This document shows positions 35,519 through 48,757 of a DNA stretch of 64,000 bases, piece after piece (the first letter of the stretch is position 1; each line of letters starts with the position of its first letter). The notes under the pieces were generated by a model. That model was not told where the DNA came from and did not search any database. It saw only the letters and a list, made by a program, of their open reading frames with translations. Source of the stretch: Hordeum vulgare subsp. vulgare (Eukaryota; Streptophyta; Magnoliopsida; Poales; Poaceae). The DNA lies in assembly GCF_904849725.1 (NCBI RefSeq), contig NW_025422647.1, positions 1 through 64,000 of the forward strand. Direction: 5' to 3'. Position numbers and translations under genes: made by a program.

Positions 35519-36565
35519 TTATAGTTCCACGATGCGGGTTATGTTTTGCCGCGACCCTCGCTAGTCGTAAAAAGCGATTTTTTGCAAACTGTAAACGCGC
35601 GATATAGGTCCGTAATATAAGGGTCTGCTAGCAAACGGTAAACATCCTTCTTCTCCTTTTTCTTATCTAAAAAATTGGTGACGTTCACCTATTCGTCGCT
35701 TTTTTGTCAAACCCCCTTCCTACGTGCATAGCGATCGCAGGGTTTTTCAAGAAAACTGTCGACGGGACAGCCTTGCCCCTCTATCAAGACCGGATTATCT
35801 TTGTCTAGTTGGAACCATCCCTCGCATGAGCCTTCATATTGTATGGTGACGCTGCATGCAACAAGATCCTAACACGCATGGTTTTCTATCCTGGTCGACC
35901 TGTACAATACTGTATGGTACACGCACAAAACAAAAATGTAGCTTTGAAAAGGTACACTCACGATGCTCACAAACATAATTTATAAATACTCACATAAATT
36001 TCTATTGTTTTCATATTTCAATCAATGTCAAAGACATTTCGGACATGTCCAAATGTTTTAAATGTCAAAGCCATACTCTTTCGTAAATATTCACACAAAA
36101 TTGTTGGGCAATTGCGGGTGGCTTCCATCGTAAAATTCCTAAAATATCTCATCAATCACAAACCATGTGTTCCACCGTGACCATCTACACCTGCAGGAGG
36201 CGTGCTTCGAGCTCCCTCTCGGTCCGCCTTCGAAAACCCAATGTATCACCAAAATCAAGGTAAAGTATTTTGGTAGATTTTTCCCGCTAAATAGGCCCTT
36301 AGGATTGTCGCAAATCAAGAATACCATTTAAAATGAAGGAAAACTTAGCCGCCTTTGTACGCCCCTAGTAGCCACCCAGCGCCAGCAGTGAGCCTGCACA
36401 TTGCCAGAAATACATAGGAATCACCATGGATTTCCACCGGCCAACTGCAGAGATCCATGTGGACGCACGTTATAGGGCTGCTGCACTTGCACGTTGAGAG
36501 CGGCATGTCGCCGGTTAACCTACATCCCAGTTGTAACTCGATCGCCAGTATTGTTGCCAACTCTG

Positions 36566-38293
36566 TGTCAGAAAAATATGAGGGTGTTACGTGAAGAATA
36601 ACACATGCATAGGAGGCATATACCATACTCAACACAAGAGCCCATGCAAGATCACATGCATAAGAGATAGTAAGAACGATACATGGAATTCGTTCAGGTA
36701 GCAACAGTTTAGTACCTTGCACCGCAGATGTGGGATCTAAAATTCTAGATGCTCCTGGTCTGGTATGACTCTGAAGTATATAGAACTTACAAGTATAGAA
36801 TAATAGTACATTTTTTAAGGCAAACTCGCGAACTTGTTACTGCGTCAGTGTTTACAGGGGCGAACAGAAGATCTTCAACATGGCCTAACCAAGTATTACG
36901 ACCAACTCCCAGAGTAAGTGAATGTTACAGCGTCATGTGTAACTGCTCCGTACTGCACCACACTGCCGGTTTAGCCCCCCCCCCCCCCCCCCCGAGTGTA
37001 ACTCTTATTGTCAACTATGTGTGAGAAGAATATGAGGGTGTTACGTGCTGATGAATGACACAAGAGGCCTGCGTTATCGCATGCATAAGAATGATATTGT
37101 AGATGGTCCATAGGCATATAGTACCATAATTAACACAAGAGCCCTGCATTATCACATGCATCAGAATGATACGGTACATGGAATTCGTCCAGGTGTAGCA
37201 AAAGTTTAGTACATGTAGCTAGCATCGCAGATGTGGGATCTAAAATTCTATATGCTCCTGGTCCGGACTTTAATTGAATAACATTTGTGATAGTTACAGA
37301 ACCTTATTGTTTCAAACTATGTGATGAGTACATATGAAACTTGGAAAATCACCGCAACAAATTCTTCATGTGCCTGTGTCTCCGACGGAAAATCTTCCCC
37401 ATAACAAAACGAGCTGCCACAATCACCCCAACAAATTCTAGATTGAACCTTGATCCATCAAAAATCACATGAACTGAACCATGCATTTGTTCTAGGCTAA
37501 TTAGCCCCCTAACACATATCCTGCAGAATAATTAACCTGTTCCTCACGGTAGCTAACACTTAGAGCACTAACAATCGCATGTGAAGACCACATTTGATCA
37601 TCAATTTAAAATGTTTTCCCCGAAATGTCATATAACTTATTTAAAGAACTTTACCACATAAGTGATACGTTATTTACATAATGTTTGTGATGGTTATAGT
37701 AGAACACTTGCTCGCACACTTGAGAGGGCCACTGTGCGAGTTAATCAGAAAATATATGTAATAGAATGAAATAATACTTTTTTGTTAAGCAATGGAAAAT
37801 CGTATTATTTAGATTTACAAGAAGTTTAAACAAACCTTTTTATTATCAACAGAATGAGACATGAGAAAGAACATTAAAAATAAATAAGTGTATTTGTTTG
37901 TGCCAAATGAATGGAACATTATGTAGAAAAAGTTAATTTTTTTAAACTATACGTGGATGCTGTTAAATATTTAATTTAATTAAAGGTGCAAAATTTATTT
38001 TCCCACGTTGTTACTTGTGATTCAAATAAGCAAACCCATATGTATATAAGAAATAGAAATTACCAACGCATATGTATTGTCTGCCTGTTTCTTCAACCGA
38101 AAATCTTCACCCTATAGCAAACTGATCGAGGAGGCGAAAAATTCTTGGTTTAACCTCGATGATCTCCATCGAAAATCACATGAAGCGAACCATGTAATTG
38201 TTCTGGGCTAATTACTTAGCCCCCTAACACATATGCCTAGCTCCTGATTGACGTTAGCTAACACTAAGCCTAAACGACACTAACTATAATTTA
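36566..38293. repeat. Two old direct duplications downstream of beta-galactosidase, copy 3
   Basis: Matches 3449-5178 of copy 1; only the poly-C length sets it apart from copy 2. Confidence 0.7.
36975..36993 (+). repeat. Poly-C tract, 19 C
   Basis: Accounts for the full 3-bp length difference between copies 2 and 3. Confidence 0.95.
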
Positions 38294-38313
38294 TTCCTTG
38301 GTTCATGTGGGGA

Positions 38314-41300
38314 TCAGCAGGTTGCCTGCACGGTGAGCACGCCGGAGTCACACCCGGACCCGGCGCGGAAGTCCTCCGTGTGCCGCACCGTGCACGACTC
38401 CTTGCCGACGCACGCTGCCGTGAACGCCGCCAGCGCCGCCTTGGACTCGCAGCCGCCCTGGTACGCGCCGCACTTGCCGCGCGTGACGCCGAGGCTGGCC
38501 ACGTCCACGCTGGAGATGGTCCTGCCATGGCTGCACGCCAGCGCCACCTCGTCGCCGACCTCGGCGGCCTCCGCGCACGCCGCCCCGACAGCGACGGTGT
38601 GGAAGCTCACCCTCGTCGGGTCGCCGCCGGCCTCCTCGAACAGCACCATCGTGTTGGGCTCGCCGGCCTTGAGGAACGACCGTGGCACATGGTAGAACCT
38701 CTGGGACGGCTCGTTGCAGCCAGTGAGGCACTTCTGCCCGTCGCCATCCGCCATGAATGTGCCGCGGTAGTCGCACCGCCGGCAGCCGTCCATGTCCGCG
38801 GCGACGTATGACGGCCAGTAGCGGCCCAGGTTGTTGCCGTTGACCCACACCACGCCCTTGCCGAGCCCCAGCAGGTCCGCCACCACGGGCTCCTCACCGG
38901 TGGGGGCCTCAAAGGTCGCCTTGTACCAGGTGAAGGGGCGGTGCACCGGGATGGTGCCGCCTCTCCATTGGCTGCGGTCCTTGGCCTTGTCGAGGTGGGT
39001 CTCCCTGTACTCGCCGGCGAGGCCGGCCTTGTAGGACCAGGAGCTGTTGGAGAGGTCGTAGGCGGTGGTGTTGGTGACGGTGTCGACGAGCTTCACCGGC
39101 CCTCCCACGATGCCGGCGGGCATCATCTCGAACAGAGCACCATAGTTCTTGAGCCCGATGGTGGCGCTGAGGAGGGAGATGTAGTTCTTGCCAGAGTGGA
39201 GCTTCACCGGTGTCTCCATTTGGAAGACGAATCCGCCATTAGGAGCGTAGTGCCTCCCTGCATGCCAATTAATCAAATCAATTAACATTAGCTTGATCAA
39301 GTTCATTAATCCATCAGTGTGCAAACCACTCAGAGTATATTGGGACGCTCACCAACAAGCTTGCCATTGACGAAAGCGTAGAGCTCATGGCCAGTCGTGT
39401 TCACGTGCAACTTGTAGTTCGATTCCCCCTTGTGCTCCAAGCTGCACATTTTGATCATCACCAGAGATTAATTTATATTTCAATCTTATGCAACAGTGTA
39501 GTTCTGTATTAAGCATCAAGATGTTTGATTACCTTGTCCTGTACCATAGGTAGTCGCTCTGGTCGCCCGACGTCGCGATCTGCTCGAGCAGCTCGTTCTT
39601 CCTGAAGTTACCCTTCTCGTCCGTCATGAAAGGATGGAGGTTCTCGGGCATCCACGACCAAGCAAGGCCATCCGTCACGGTTTCCACCCCCGGCCTCTTC
39701 ACCATCACCGACGTCTGTGTCTTGATCTTGGCGCTGTTGTACGCGACGGTCTTGCAGTCCGGCAGGATGCTCACGGACCATGCGGGCACGACATGGGTTG
39801 CGCCGTCGTCGAGGGTCACATTGACCTCCTTGTCGTCGAACTTGTTGCTGATGAAGCAGGCAGAGGAGTTGTCCAGCGTGTACTTGGTAACCTAGTGTAG
39901 ATATTGATGAACCAAATGGATCAATTTTGTTGTGAACACCATTAAAAACAGTGCTAGGATTTTTGTATTGTATGTGAATGCATGTTAGTTACCATGACGT
40001 TGGTGTTGCCCATGGTGGTGTCCTTGTAGTCCCCATGGAGTAGGATCTTCTCCATGGACTTGAGGACATTGTGGAGGTCCTTGAGGTGCCCGTATTTTGG
40101 CTGCCTGATGTTACCTGAAAACAAAAACATAAAAGGATAATGAATATGATTTGCATATTGACACTAATTATTAATTTACAAGATGCAAATAAGCTTGGGA
40201 CGAATATATGAATTGAAGGAACAACAAGAGATGGTTCACGTACCGTACTCATCGAGAGGGGCATCGTAGTCATAGCTGGTTGTGATGTATGGGCCACCCG
40301 ACGTGCGGCCAAAGTTGGTGCCACCATGGTACTGATCACATATAAATTGACGATCAACATGTCAAATGATGTAAAATTCAGTTCATGCCAGCCTGCTAGA
40401 GGATGGAAATTAATGTAGAAGAGAAAAGTATAGATTAGTTATAAATCAATCACCATGTAGTAGTTCTGGAGCGATCCTCGCGTCTGGAAGAACATGGCAA
40501 CAGAGAAGGCGATGTCTTCGGCGGACCGGTGGAAATCAGGCTTGTCCCAGGCTTTGAACCTAATTATATATCGTGGATAAAATGTAAGAGCAATCTGAAC
40601 TTCATTCAACATATAGTAGAACGTGCTAACCAATTTCGCGCATATGCATGTAGGTTCCATAAGAAAAAAAGAAGGAAAATTAATATATAAAGGTTGATCC
40701 AGGTATATATATATGTAGGGTACCAGCCAGTCCAGTTCTCAGTCCAGATCTTGGGGATGTCGGTCCTCTTGGGGAACCAGTCGTGGCAGTAGAAGCCGTT
40801 GCAGGTGTTGATCTAGTAATTAAGAAGACTTAGCATTGAGTTTTTTTTGTTTTACACTTGGGAAGAAAGAAGAATAATAATTGGTAGAGACAAAAATAGG
40901 AAAGATGAAAATGTGCATGCGCTGACCACGTTGGGTGGGACGTCTTGGTCCTGCTGGCACATGATCCACGGCACGCCTACGTTCTGCTTGTTGGCCATGG
41001 CGGCGCACCAGTGGATGTACTCAGACGCCGACTCGTCGTTGTTGAGCTTGTCCATGACGTTCCCGTACTCGTTCTCGATCTATATATGTAAATTGTTCAC
41101 ATATATATATGTTATATTCACTGATCCACTCTTTTGTCGACGACAAGTAGCTAGGAATGCAAGCTAGATAAGTTTCACATAATTAATATTAGTTAGTTAC
41201 TACGTACCTGAGAGAGGATGATGGGGCCTCCCTGTCCGGCGAACATCTTGGCCTCCTTGAGCTTGTCGACGATGAGGGTCGTGAAGGTCTCCATCTCTTG

Positions 41301-41922
41301 CTGCAAGCATCAATAACTTGGTCGTATTTTGACCTCCAAGGAAAACCATTATATTGTTGGGAAGGATCTGCTAGCAGTGTGGGTACCTCGAAGGGGTTGT
41401 TGTGCATGCGGAACTGCATGCCGGAGATGTCGCGCAGCCATGCCGGCAGGCCGCCGTAGTTCCACTCGCCGCAGATGTAGGGGCCGATGCGGAGGATGGC
41501 GTACATGCCGGCGTCCTGGACCTCCTTGAAGAAGCGCACGATGTCGTAGCTGCCCTCGAAGTTGTACTGCCGGCGGCGAGGCTCGTGGCCGTTCCAGAAG
41601 ACGTACGTCTCGATGGCGTCCAGCCCGCCCTCCTTGGCCTTCCTGATCAGATCCGGCCACATCTGCAGGCAAGCAACGATCGAGACTTACAATTCATTCA
41701 TGGAAACTAAGACGAGACGATGGTGTATTCATCTGCTGCTCCGTGTGCAATGCATACCTCTGGCGTGCTCCTGGGGTAGTGGATGGAGCCGGAGATGAGG
41801 AGGCGGCGCTCGCCATCGATGACCATCGACCGGCCGTCGTACCCGACCTCAGTGCCGCTGGCGACGGCCGCGGCCGCCGCGAGGAGGAGGAGCGCAAGTG
41901 GTTGCCACGACACGCGCTCCAT
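38314..41922 (-). CDS. Beta-galactosidase, GH35 with lectin domain, copy 3
   Basis: Complete 827-aa gene with L643. Exons: 41922-41758, 41662-41387, 41300-41208, 41079-40927, 40812-40724, 40559-40454, 40331-40244, 40114-39993, 39891-39533, 39441-39353, 39257-38314. I saw no coding difference from copy 2. The catalytic glutamates, signal peptide and lectin cysteines are present, and no stop or splice-site loss is visible. Confidence 0.95.
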
Positions 41923-41981
41923 GGCGAGAAGCTGCTAGCTAGGGAGAAGAAAGGATGCACGCACGCACCGCCGGCCGTGTG

Positions 41982-42101
41982 TATTTATTGGGGAAAGAAA
42001 GATATATTGGCGTGGATTAGTAGGATAAGCAAAGAGCCACGCACGCACTCATGCGTGCAGCTAACAAACTGCGTTAGAGCCATGGATTAGTAGGATAAGC
42101 A
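41982..42101 (-). promoter_or_regulatory. Beta-galactosidase promoter, copy 3
   Basis: TATA-like box and both 19-bp repeats unchanged. Confidence 0.5.
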
Positions 42102-42178
42102 CGCGTGTGTATATGGAAGTGCATATTCACATGGACTCTTGTTTTAAATCAGATGGTCTATTCGTTTTATCTATTCTT

Positions 42179-42665
42179 TGATTAGGAAGGGAGAGAGTCG
42201 CGATGAGAGAGCACATGCATCTGTGAAAGTATGATTTGATCGAACTGTCTCTTTCATTGATGATCCATGAGGATTAAATACACAGGGAATTAACCGTCGC
42301 CACGAACGGATGCGTCCGCTCGTGGGGGTCGTGAAAAAACCGTCGCGTCGGTTGGCTAGCAACCCGCACGAAGCGGTTCTGTACAAGGGAGGATTATTCC
42401 CTAATTATTATAATTAGTTTAAAATAAATCCTAACACCCCCTAATCCTCGCTTGTCCTTGAGACCCATCATCTTTGAAATGTTCTCCTCCAAAACCCTGT
42501 GGAAAAAATTGAGAAGAAAACATACAATATGCCATGAAAAACTCCTTCTAAAACCCAGTGGGAAAATAAAGAGAAAATGACATATATCGTCCATGCTTGC
42601 ATTGATATTGCCTCATTAAAAACCTTTCGTGAGAAACCATGTGGAAAAACTCCCTGTGGTAGAAA
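42179..42665 (-). mobile_element. Truncated copia LTR fragment, copy 3
   Basis: Same fragment and truncation as the other copies. Confidence 0.6.
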
Positions 42666-42805
42666 TTCTGTAAGAAAGGTACAAGGACACGGAAGCTTCC
42701 TGTGGTAGGCCATTCAACCTAAAGCATTGTTTGAAATTGCATCAACATAGCCAAAAGTGAAAGTTGATTGAGAAATAATCCCAACCGAAGAGCTTCTTGC
42801 AAGCC
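42666..42805 (+). pseudogene. Harbinger ORF1 fragment, copy 3
   Basis: Same scrap as at 9551-9690. Confidence 0.7.
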
Positions 42806-43342
42806 TATGATCACTCCTAGCTTGCGTGCCCTACAAATACATCCACAAATGTGTTGATTAATTCATAATTCCTTTAATTTTGTATTGATAAGTTTCGAAA
42901 AAAATCAATTTCGTGAATTAGACTACGTACTCTGCCCATCGAAAGGCGTTGTCCAAGGCTTGGAGAGAGCCTCCAACGTATGGAGTCGGAGGGTTATCTC
43001 CAGTGGCAATCCACCATCCCACCGGGATCCTTACTGCATTGAGCCCGTTTACCGCCATGAAGCATGGAATCAACAAAGTTGAACTAAGCACATGCTCTAT
43101 AAAACCCAGATTGAGGGAGTACTACCTATGTTACTCCCACTATGGGTAGTATCAAGGAGAGGTACTTCCTCCTTCTTGGTGTATAGGTCATCTTAGGTTG
43201 TGCATCGCGGCCAAGACGAAGAGAAAAAAAAGAAAAAAAAATGTTAATTTTTCTAATTAATACCATTGCATGCAATGAATTGATCGCTGCTGTTGTGGAC
43301 ACTGTGCCTTTTATAGGGACAAAATAATAGCAACAAAAGGAG

Positions 43343-43481
43343 AGGTAGACATGAAGAAAAAACTTATACCAACAAAGTTGATGGTCAAATTTATAGGGAC
43401 TAGTCGGGTGTCCACCATCAGACGAGGGAGGAACACGGGACGAGGTAGACATGAAGAAAAAACTTATACCAACAAAGTTGA
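43343..43481 (+). repeat. 39-bp direct repeats, 100-bp spacing, copy 3
   Basis: Arms at 43343-43381 and 43443-43481. Confidence 0.85.
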
Positions 43482-43498
43482 ACGTCTTCTTAGTTTCG

Positions 43499-43598
43499 TA
43501 GTCCCTTCGTTTGGAATGGATGTATCTAGGTTTATTTTAGTTGTAGATACATTTATTTTTATTACTTTTACGACAAGTAATTCCAGACGAAGGGAGTA
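43499..43598. mobile_element. Stowaway MITE, copy 3
   Basis: Identical to copy 1. Confidence 0.85.
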
Positions 43599-44044
43599 TA
43601 TTTGTATTGAACATGTTTATTAGGTTTTACATTTAGATTTATATATAATAGGTGAAGGAAGTTTAGGCTAGAATCGTTAAACGGGATATACAGAGAGCAA
43701 TGAGCATGATCCACGTGACGTGAAGTGTATGTCGTTGGATTCGAAAAAATGAATGGACCAAATGGAAGGAGGGGATCGATCCATGAGAGCTCAACGCTGA
43801 CCAATCAGAAGCATTCGTCGATGACGAAAACCTTCTATGGCTCGCGCGCTCTTGTTGGTCCGCGCCAGAAGGAAAATTCGTTTCGAACCGGCGCGTACAG
43901 GCCCGCCAAGACCACATGAAATTTTTCATGGTTTTGAACTATTGCAGCGGGCAGGCCCATCGGTGCCAATTAAAAATGATTTTTAAGATAACCAAACACC
44001 AACCAGTAGAGACGATAGGCCCTCCTTCCCGATTCCCAACCAAC

Positions 44045-44254
44045 CCCGCCCCCAACCCCAACCCCAACCCCATCTCATCCCCATCCCCATCCCATCCCCA
44101 TCCCCATCCAGCCGCCAATGACCACCTCCCTCTCCGACAACCGGCGAGCTCCCCACTCCCAGACTCGTCGGCGACCTTCCGGCCTCCGCCTTCTACGCCA
44201 CCCTTCTCTCCCTACACCCCAGATCGAATCCAGCAGCTCAGGACGAAACCCTAG
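44045..44254 (+). promoter_or_regulatory. C-rich leader with telobox, copy 3
   Basis: Same tracts as copy 1. Confidence 0.35.
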
Positions 44255-44366
44255 CTCGATGCCATGGCCACACCAGCAGCAGTCCCTCCCTCCCTAGCCC
44301 GCGGCCATGGCGACCTAGCAGGCAAGAGGAACCTGAACCCTATCACCGGCCATGGCGAGCGTGGAA

Positions 44367-45804
44367 GGCACCATGGGAGAGGAGGCATGTGCTGCTGCTC
44401 AAGACCCTAAACTAGAAAGGAAGTAATAAGCTGCTCCGACCCATCTCATCCTCTCAGATTTCCTCAGATTTGGTACAAGAAAATGATCCAGCTCATTAGA
44501 GTAGTATTTTTCTGCGACGTTGCCTATTTTGTTGTTGAACTGGCCCTATTATTCTGTCAAATGAGTCTTTTTGTTTTTCCTTCTTTGAAATGAAGCATAT
44601 TGCTTTCGAGTGCTAGACATCACGGAGCTGTTCTATTCTTTTGAATGACTTGTAAGAAGGAGCCAACCATTTGCCAGCTCTATTATAGTTGTTCAAAACG
44701 AAAAAAAAACAGGTTCTTGCCTACCTGAAAGATCTTTACAAAAAAATGATTTGTTATTCGCATGATCTCATCTGGTTTGGCGCCTCCCTACAATCTCACT
44801 AGAGTACGACTACTATTTTTCTCTGAAGTTGCCTATTTTGTGTATAGTGCTAGACATTATGAGCTGCTCTATTCTATTTTGTGTACATCTAGTTTGCCTC
44901 TATCAGTATTCTTTTTAAGAAGGCCGCGCATGTCTCTCCAAAATCTTCAACTTTCGGTCTCGTAATATTTCTGTAGGCTCTTCCTCACCTCACCTTTTCT
45001 CTCTCCCTGATCGAGCACCTTCGCCATGGGAGAGGAAGGTTGTTTCATCCGCCTGCTGTACTGCTGCTCTAGGGGACATGCACCTGCTTGTTGTGCTGCT
45101 GCTCTGTACGCCATGGACATCCCTCCTCTGGTTCTCCTCGCTCGTCAAGGTAGTAAGCTGCTCTAACCCATCTTCCCCTCTCAAATTCGGTACAAGAAAA
45201 TGATTTTTGTAACTGGACATCAAAAGCAGAACCGGTGTGTGTTGTTGGTCAAGCAAGAAGAAAGAAAAAAGGCATCCGTTGCCTGCAAAACAAATCTGTG
45301 TGTGTGCTGCTCTCCTCCTCCTCTGTTTTTGCTTGTGTCAATTTGCTCCAACAGCTTGCGCGCGTGTGTGCATCCATTGGGAGAGAGAGAGGCTCTTGCC
45401 AACACCTCTACAATCTCACCGGAGTTCTATTTTTCTGTGATGTTGCCTATTTTGTTGTTGAAATTGACCGTATCCCTGTGTCAAATGGATATTTTTTCCT
45501 CCATTGAAATGAAGCATATTGCTTTTGAGTGCTCACATTGACATTACTGTGGAATAAAATGTTCATTATATGCTCTTCTGTTGAATAACGTGTAAAACAG
45601 GTCCAGCCATTTGCCAAGTCTATTATATTTGTTCTAAAAGAAAAGAAAAAAAAAACAGGTTCTTGCCTATCTATAGTATATGTGTTTTCAAAAAAGCTGT
45701 ATCTTTTTCTTCGAGAGAGATGCACTTCTGTATCAACATTCTTTTTAAAAAGTGACACATGTCTATCCAAAATTTTGAACTTCATGGCCTCGTATAATTT
45801 CTTG
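44367..45804 (+). repeat. Old local exon duplication, copy 3
   Basis: Same blocks as copy 1. The private T at 44413 falls in the degenerate first-exon copy. Confidence 0.7.
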
Positions 45805-48757
45805 AGTTGGTGAAAGTAATTGCCGGATACTGAGAGTAACCACAACAGATAAATATGTCATCAAACCACCATGTTCTACCCCATTTTGGAGGAACAAGAT
45901 TAAAGTCATACCAGCAGAATTAACTACATGAAAGGTCCATCCTTTTCAGGAAAAACCCACCGTGCAGCCCTACGAGCAAGTTCATGAGCAGAAGGATTGA
46001 GCTCAATCAATAAATTTGAATACTGGCTAGGCACACATCCACACGGAAACCAGTACTAGATCGAACAGTATTGACCATGGGTTCAGGTTGACAATGGTCA
46101 TAAACCTCTCATCACTTTGGTATGTTGATTGACCTCTTTTTTGCACTGCATGTGCAGGTGCTAAACATTGGTACGTGTTGGTGGGGCTCGACAAGCTCAC
46201 CCAGGGAGGGCACCCCCAAGCTGAACTCCATGGAGCCCCGCTCCAGCGTCTAGGACAGGTCTTTGTTACTGGATCCATTACTAGGACATGATTTCTTCTT
46301 TTCCTTCTCCATTTGAGATCAACATTCGTTATGTCCTTCTTGTGCAGCAGCAGCAGGATTCCATCGGTACACGAGATGACAAGGGGTTCATCGAGGTGTG
46401 TGGTGGTAGGCTCTTTCGTTGGACCCGCTGCCTGTTCGGCATCGGCTCCATAACAGTCATGGTTAGCTCCTCTCCTTCCCCTGCTCCCCTCTGGTTGCGC
46501 TCGGGTAGAACAAATACCTGCTTCATTTATATGATAGATGATAATATATGGAACATGTACGTATGGCTTCTTCAGTCTGAATTCGTGTATTTGACTCCTG
46601 CTTATATGTAAGAGCATCTATAGCAGACCTCGTATAAAGCCGATCCGCAAAAGTCGTTTGCAGTTCGCGGAAAAACCCTTTTGTGGACCGGCGTGTGCGG
46701 CAAAATATCCTTTTATGAGGGTCCATTTTACGGGGTCTGCTGGGCCGCCGCCCACGCTGGCCTGCGAAATCTATTATTTCCATTGCATTTTCAGGCATGA
46801 AAACACATTTAGTTGCTTCTTTATTTTCTTCAAAGGCATTGGATACATCATAATTCACCAAATTATTGCTAAAACAGCAAGACCAAAAAAAACAAGAACC
46901 ACAATTAGACATTTTAGAAGATATCCAACTTCCATAACTGCTCCCACTAGTTGGATCAACATCTTCTCCATGCATTCATTGTTGATCCAGGGGTTCTTCA
47001 TCTTGCATTCTTCATTCTTCGGCTTTGATTCTAAACAATTAGACGTTGATTCACCTCTAATATCTATTCTAATTGCACATGCAGCTGCATCGTTAGGTTC
47101 AATTATACTAAGGAGTGCACGAACATCTATTAAGTTTCTTTCTATCAATAGATCGATGTATTCTTCTTTCCAATACCAAAATTAGCATCTACCTTCCTAC
47201 ACAGATGAACACCTCAATAAGCTACCATAATTTAACCAAATAAGTTGACAAAGCAGAAGAGGAAGAAGGGCATACCCCGTCGTTTCTGCATTTGAAGAAT
47301 ACCCATCCGAGGTGCTGCCGTGTGTTGGATGTGAGCCGCAACACTGTTTCTAGGCAGTCATCGCACTCTATGAGTGGCATCGGCAAGCCGAGCCCAAGCG
47401 ATGGCCGGAAGAGTCCTTGCCGGCAAACCGACGCCAGCAACTAGAGGATGGAACCAGTACCTGCATGCGGCGCTCGCGCTTTGCCGAGGCTGTGCGGGGT
47501 GCTCCCGACCAATCCATGGCTTTGGTGCAGCCAACGGTGGCTGGAAAAGCCAATCTGGTGGTCGCGACAAAACAACCACCGATTTGTAGCTTTCCGGTAA
47601 GCCGAGGCACGAGGGCGTGGTGGAGGCCGATCTTGGGACTGCGGCGGCCCACCGTCATGATCCGGACGGCTGGTACGGCCGGAATCGAAGGCGGCACCCG
47701 GCGGCGGTAGGTGGGGGAAAAGCGCGGGTGAAATGTCCCACCAACTAACCGCTTAGATATATACAGGGCACCGACGGGGTGGGCGGAAGAACCTGCATTT
47801 TCGCGGGTTAGGGTGGGCATTTTGTCGCGCCCCGCAAAAAAAAATTACGGGCCGGACGCGGTAGTGGGGTCTGGTCTAGCAGCATTTTCCGCCTTGACCT
47901 GTATTTTGGCGGTTATTTTGCGGGTTCGGCCCTTTTAGGGGGTCTGCTAGAGATACTCTAATAGTACTATGGTGACCATAGGTTGCCATGAGCCCATGAC
48001 ATGGTCATCTATCAAGACCTAAAATATTTGAGAGGTCAACCTGGAAGACTGAATTTGTGCATGTAGCAGCACTCTCCAGTCTCGCGAGCATCAAGTTAAT
48101 TTTGCAAGTACGATTCCTCGTGCAATTCTGGCTAGACTTGGATCACCTGAAACGAAAAATTACTTGAAGAAATAAATAACGGTCTGCATACATCCGAGTA
48201 ATCAACTAGTTAATTGTTTGTCGGGTCAACATGTGAGAAATAATTCCAAGGCATGTGGAGGACTTTGTTTCCATTTTTCAGTTAGCCGCATGGTTGATCT
48301 GGTTCATTTGCAGTAGTACACATACAAGTTGTCAAAACTAGCGCCTTTCCTGCTCCACTGCCAGTGATAGCAGCAGTAGTCTCACTTTAGATTGTTGGAC
48401 GTGTGACACTAGCTGTACCCATGCTTGTGACGTTCAATACTTTAAATTTCAGTATCGGCCATTTCCTATTTTCGGATTGTTATCATAATACTTTGACATG
48501 GAAATAATGTTTTTTTTTCAATTTACAGAACCAACTAGCCTGTCCTTCCATTTGTGGTATTGATGGCCATGGACCACGGTTCTAGTAGTCGGCAAAGCAC
48601 GTATCTACTAACTGCTCCTATCCAGGATGCGTGCAAAAGGTGTCACATCATCGCGTTCCTATTCTCATCCCCCCGGCAAAACATCATTGTACACAATGTT
48701 GATGCAACAATTGCAACTTGCAAGCTCTATACTAGTTTCAATGGAACCTGGGACTAG
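45026..48757 (+). CDS. Candidate spliced gene, product unknown, copy 3
   Basis: Exons 45026-45149, 46158-46258, 46348-46461 and, less surely, 48626-48757. Phases and splice sites are as in copies 1 and 2. Nothing seen by eye breaks the frame. Confidence 0.4.
46612..47958. mobile_element. PIF/Harbinger element, copy 3
   Basis: 1347 bp with TAA flanks; carries C where copy 2 has T at 31191. Confidence 0.85.
46855..47380 (-). pseudogene. GRF zinc-finger / membrane-anchor relic, copy 3
   Basis: 8-A run as in copy 2; internal TAA present. Confidence 0.55.
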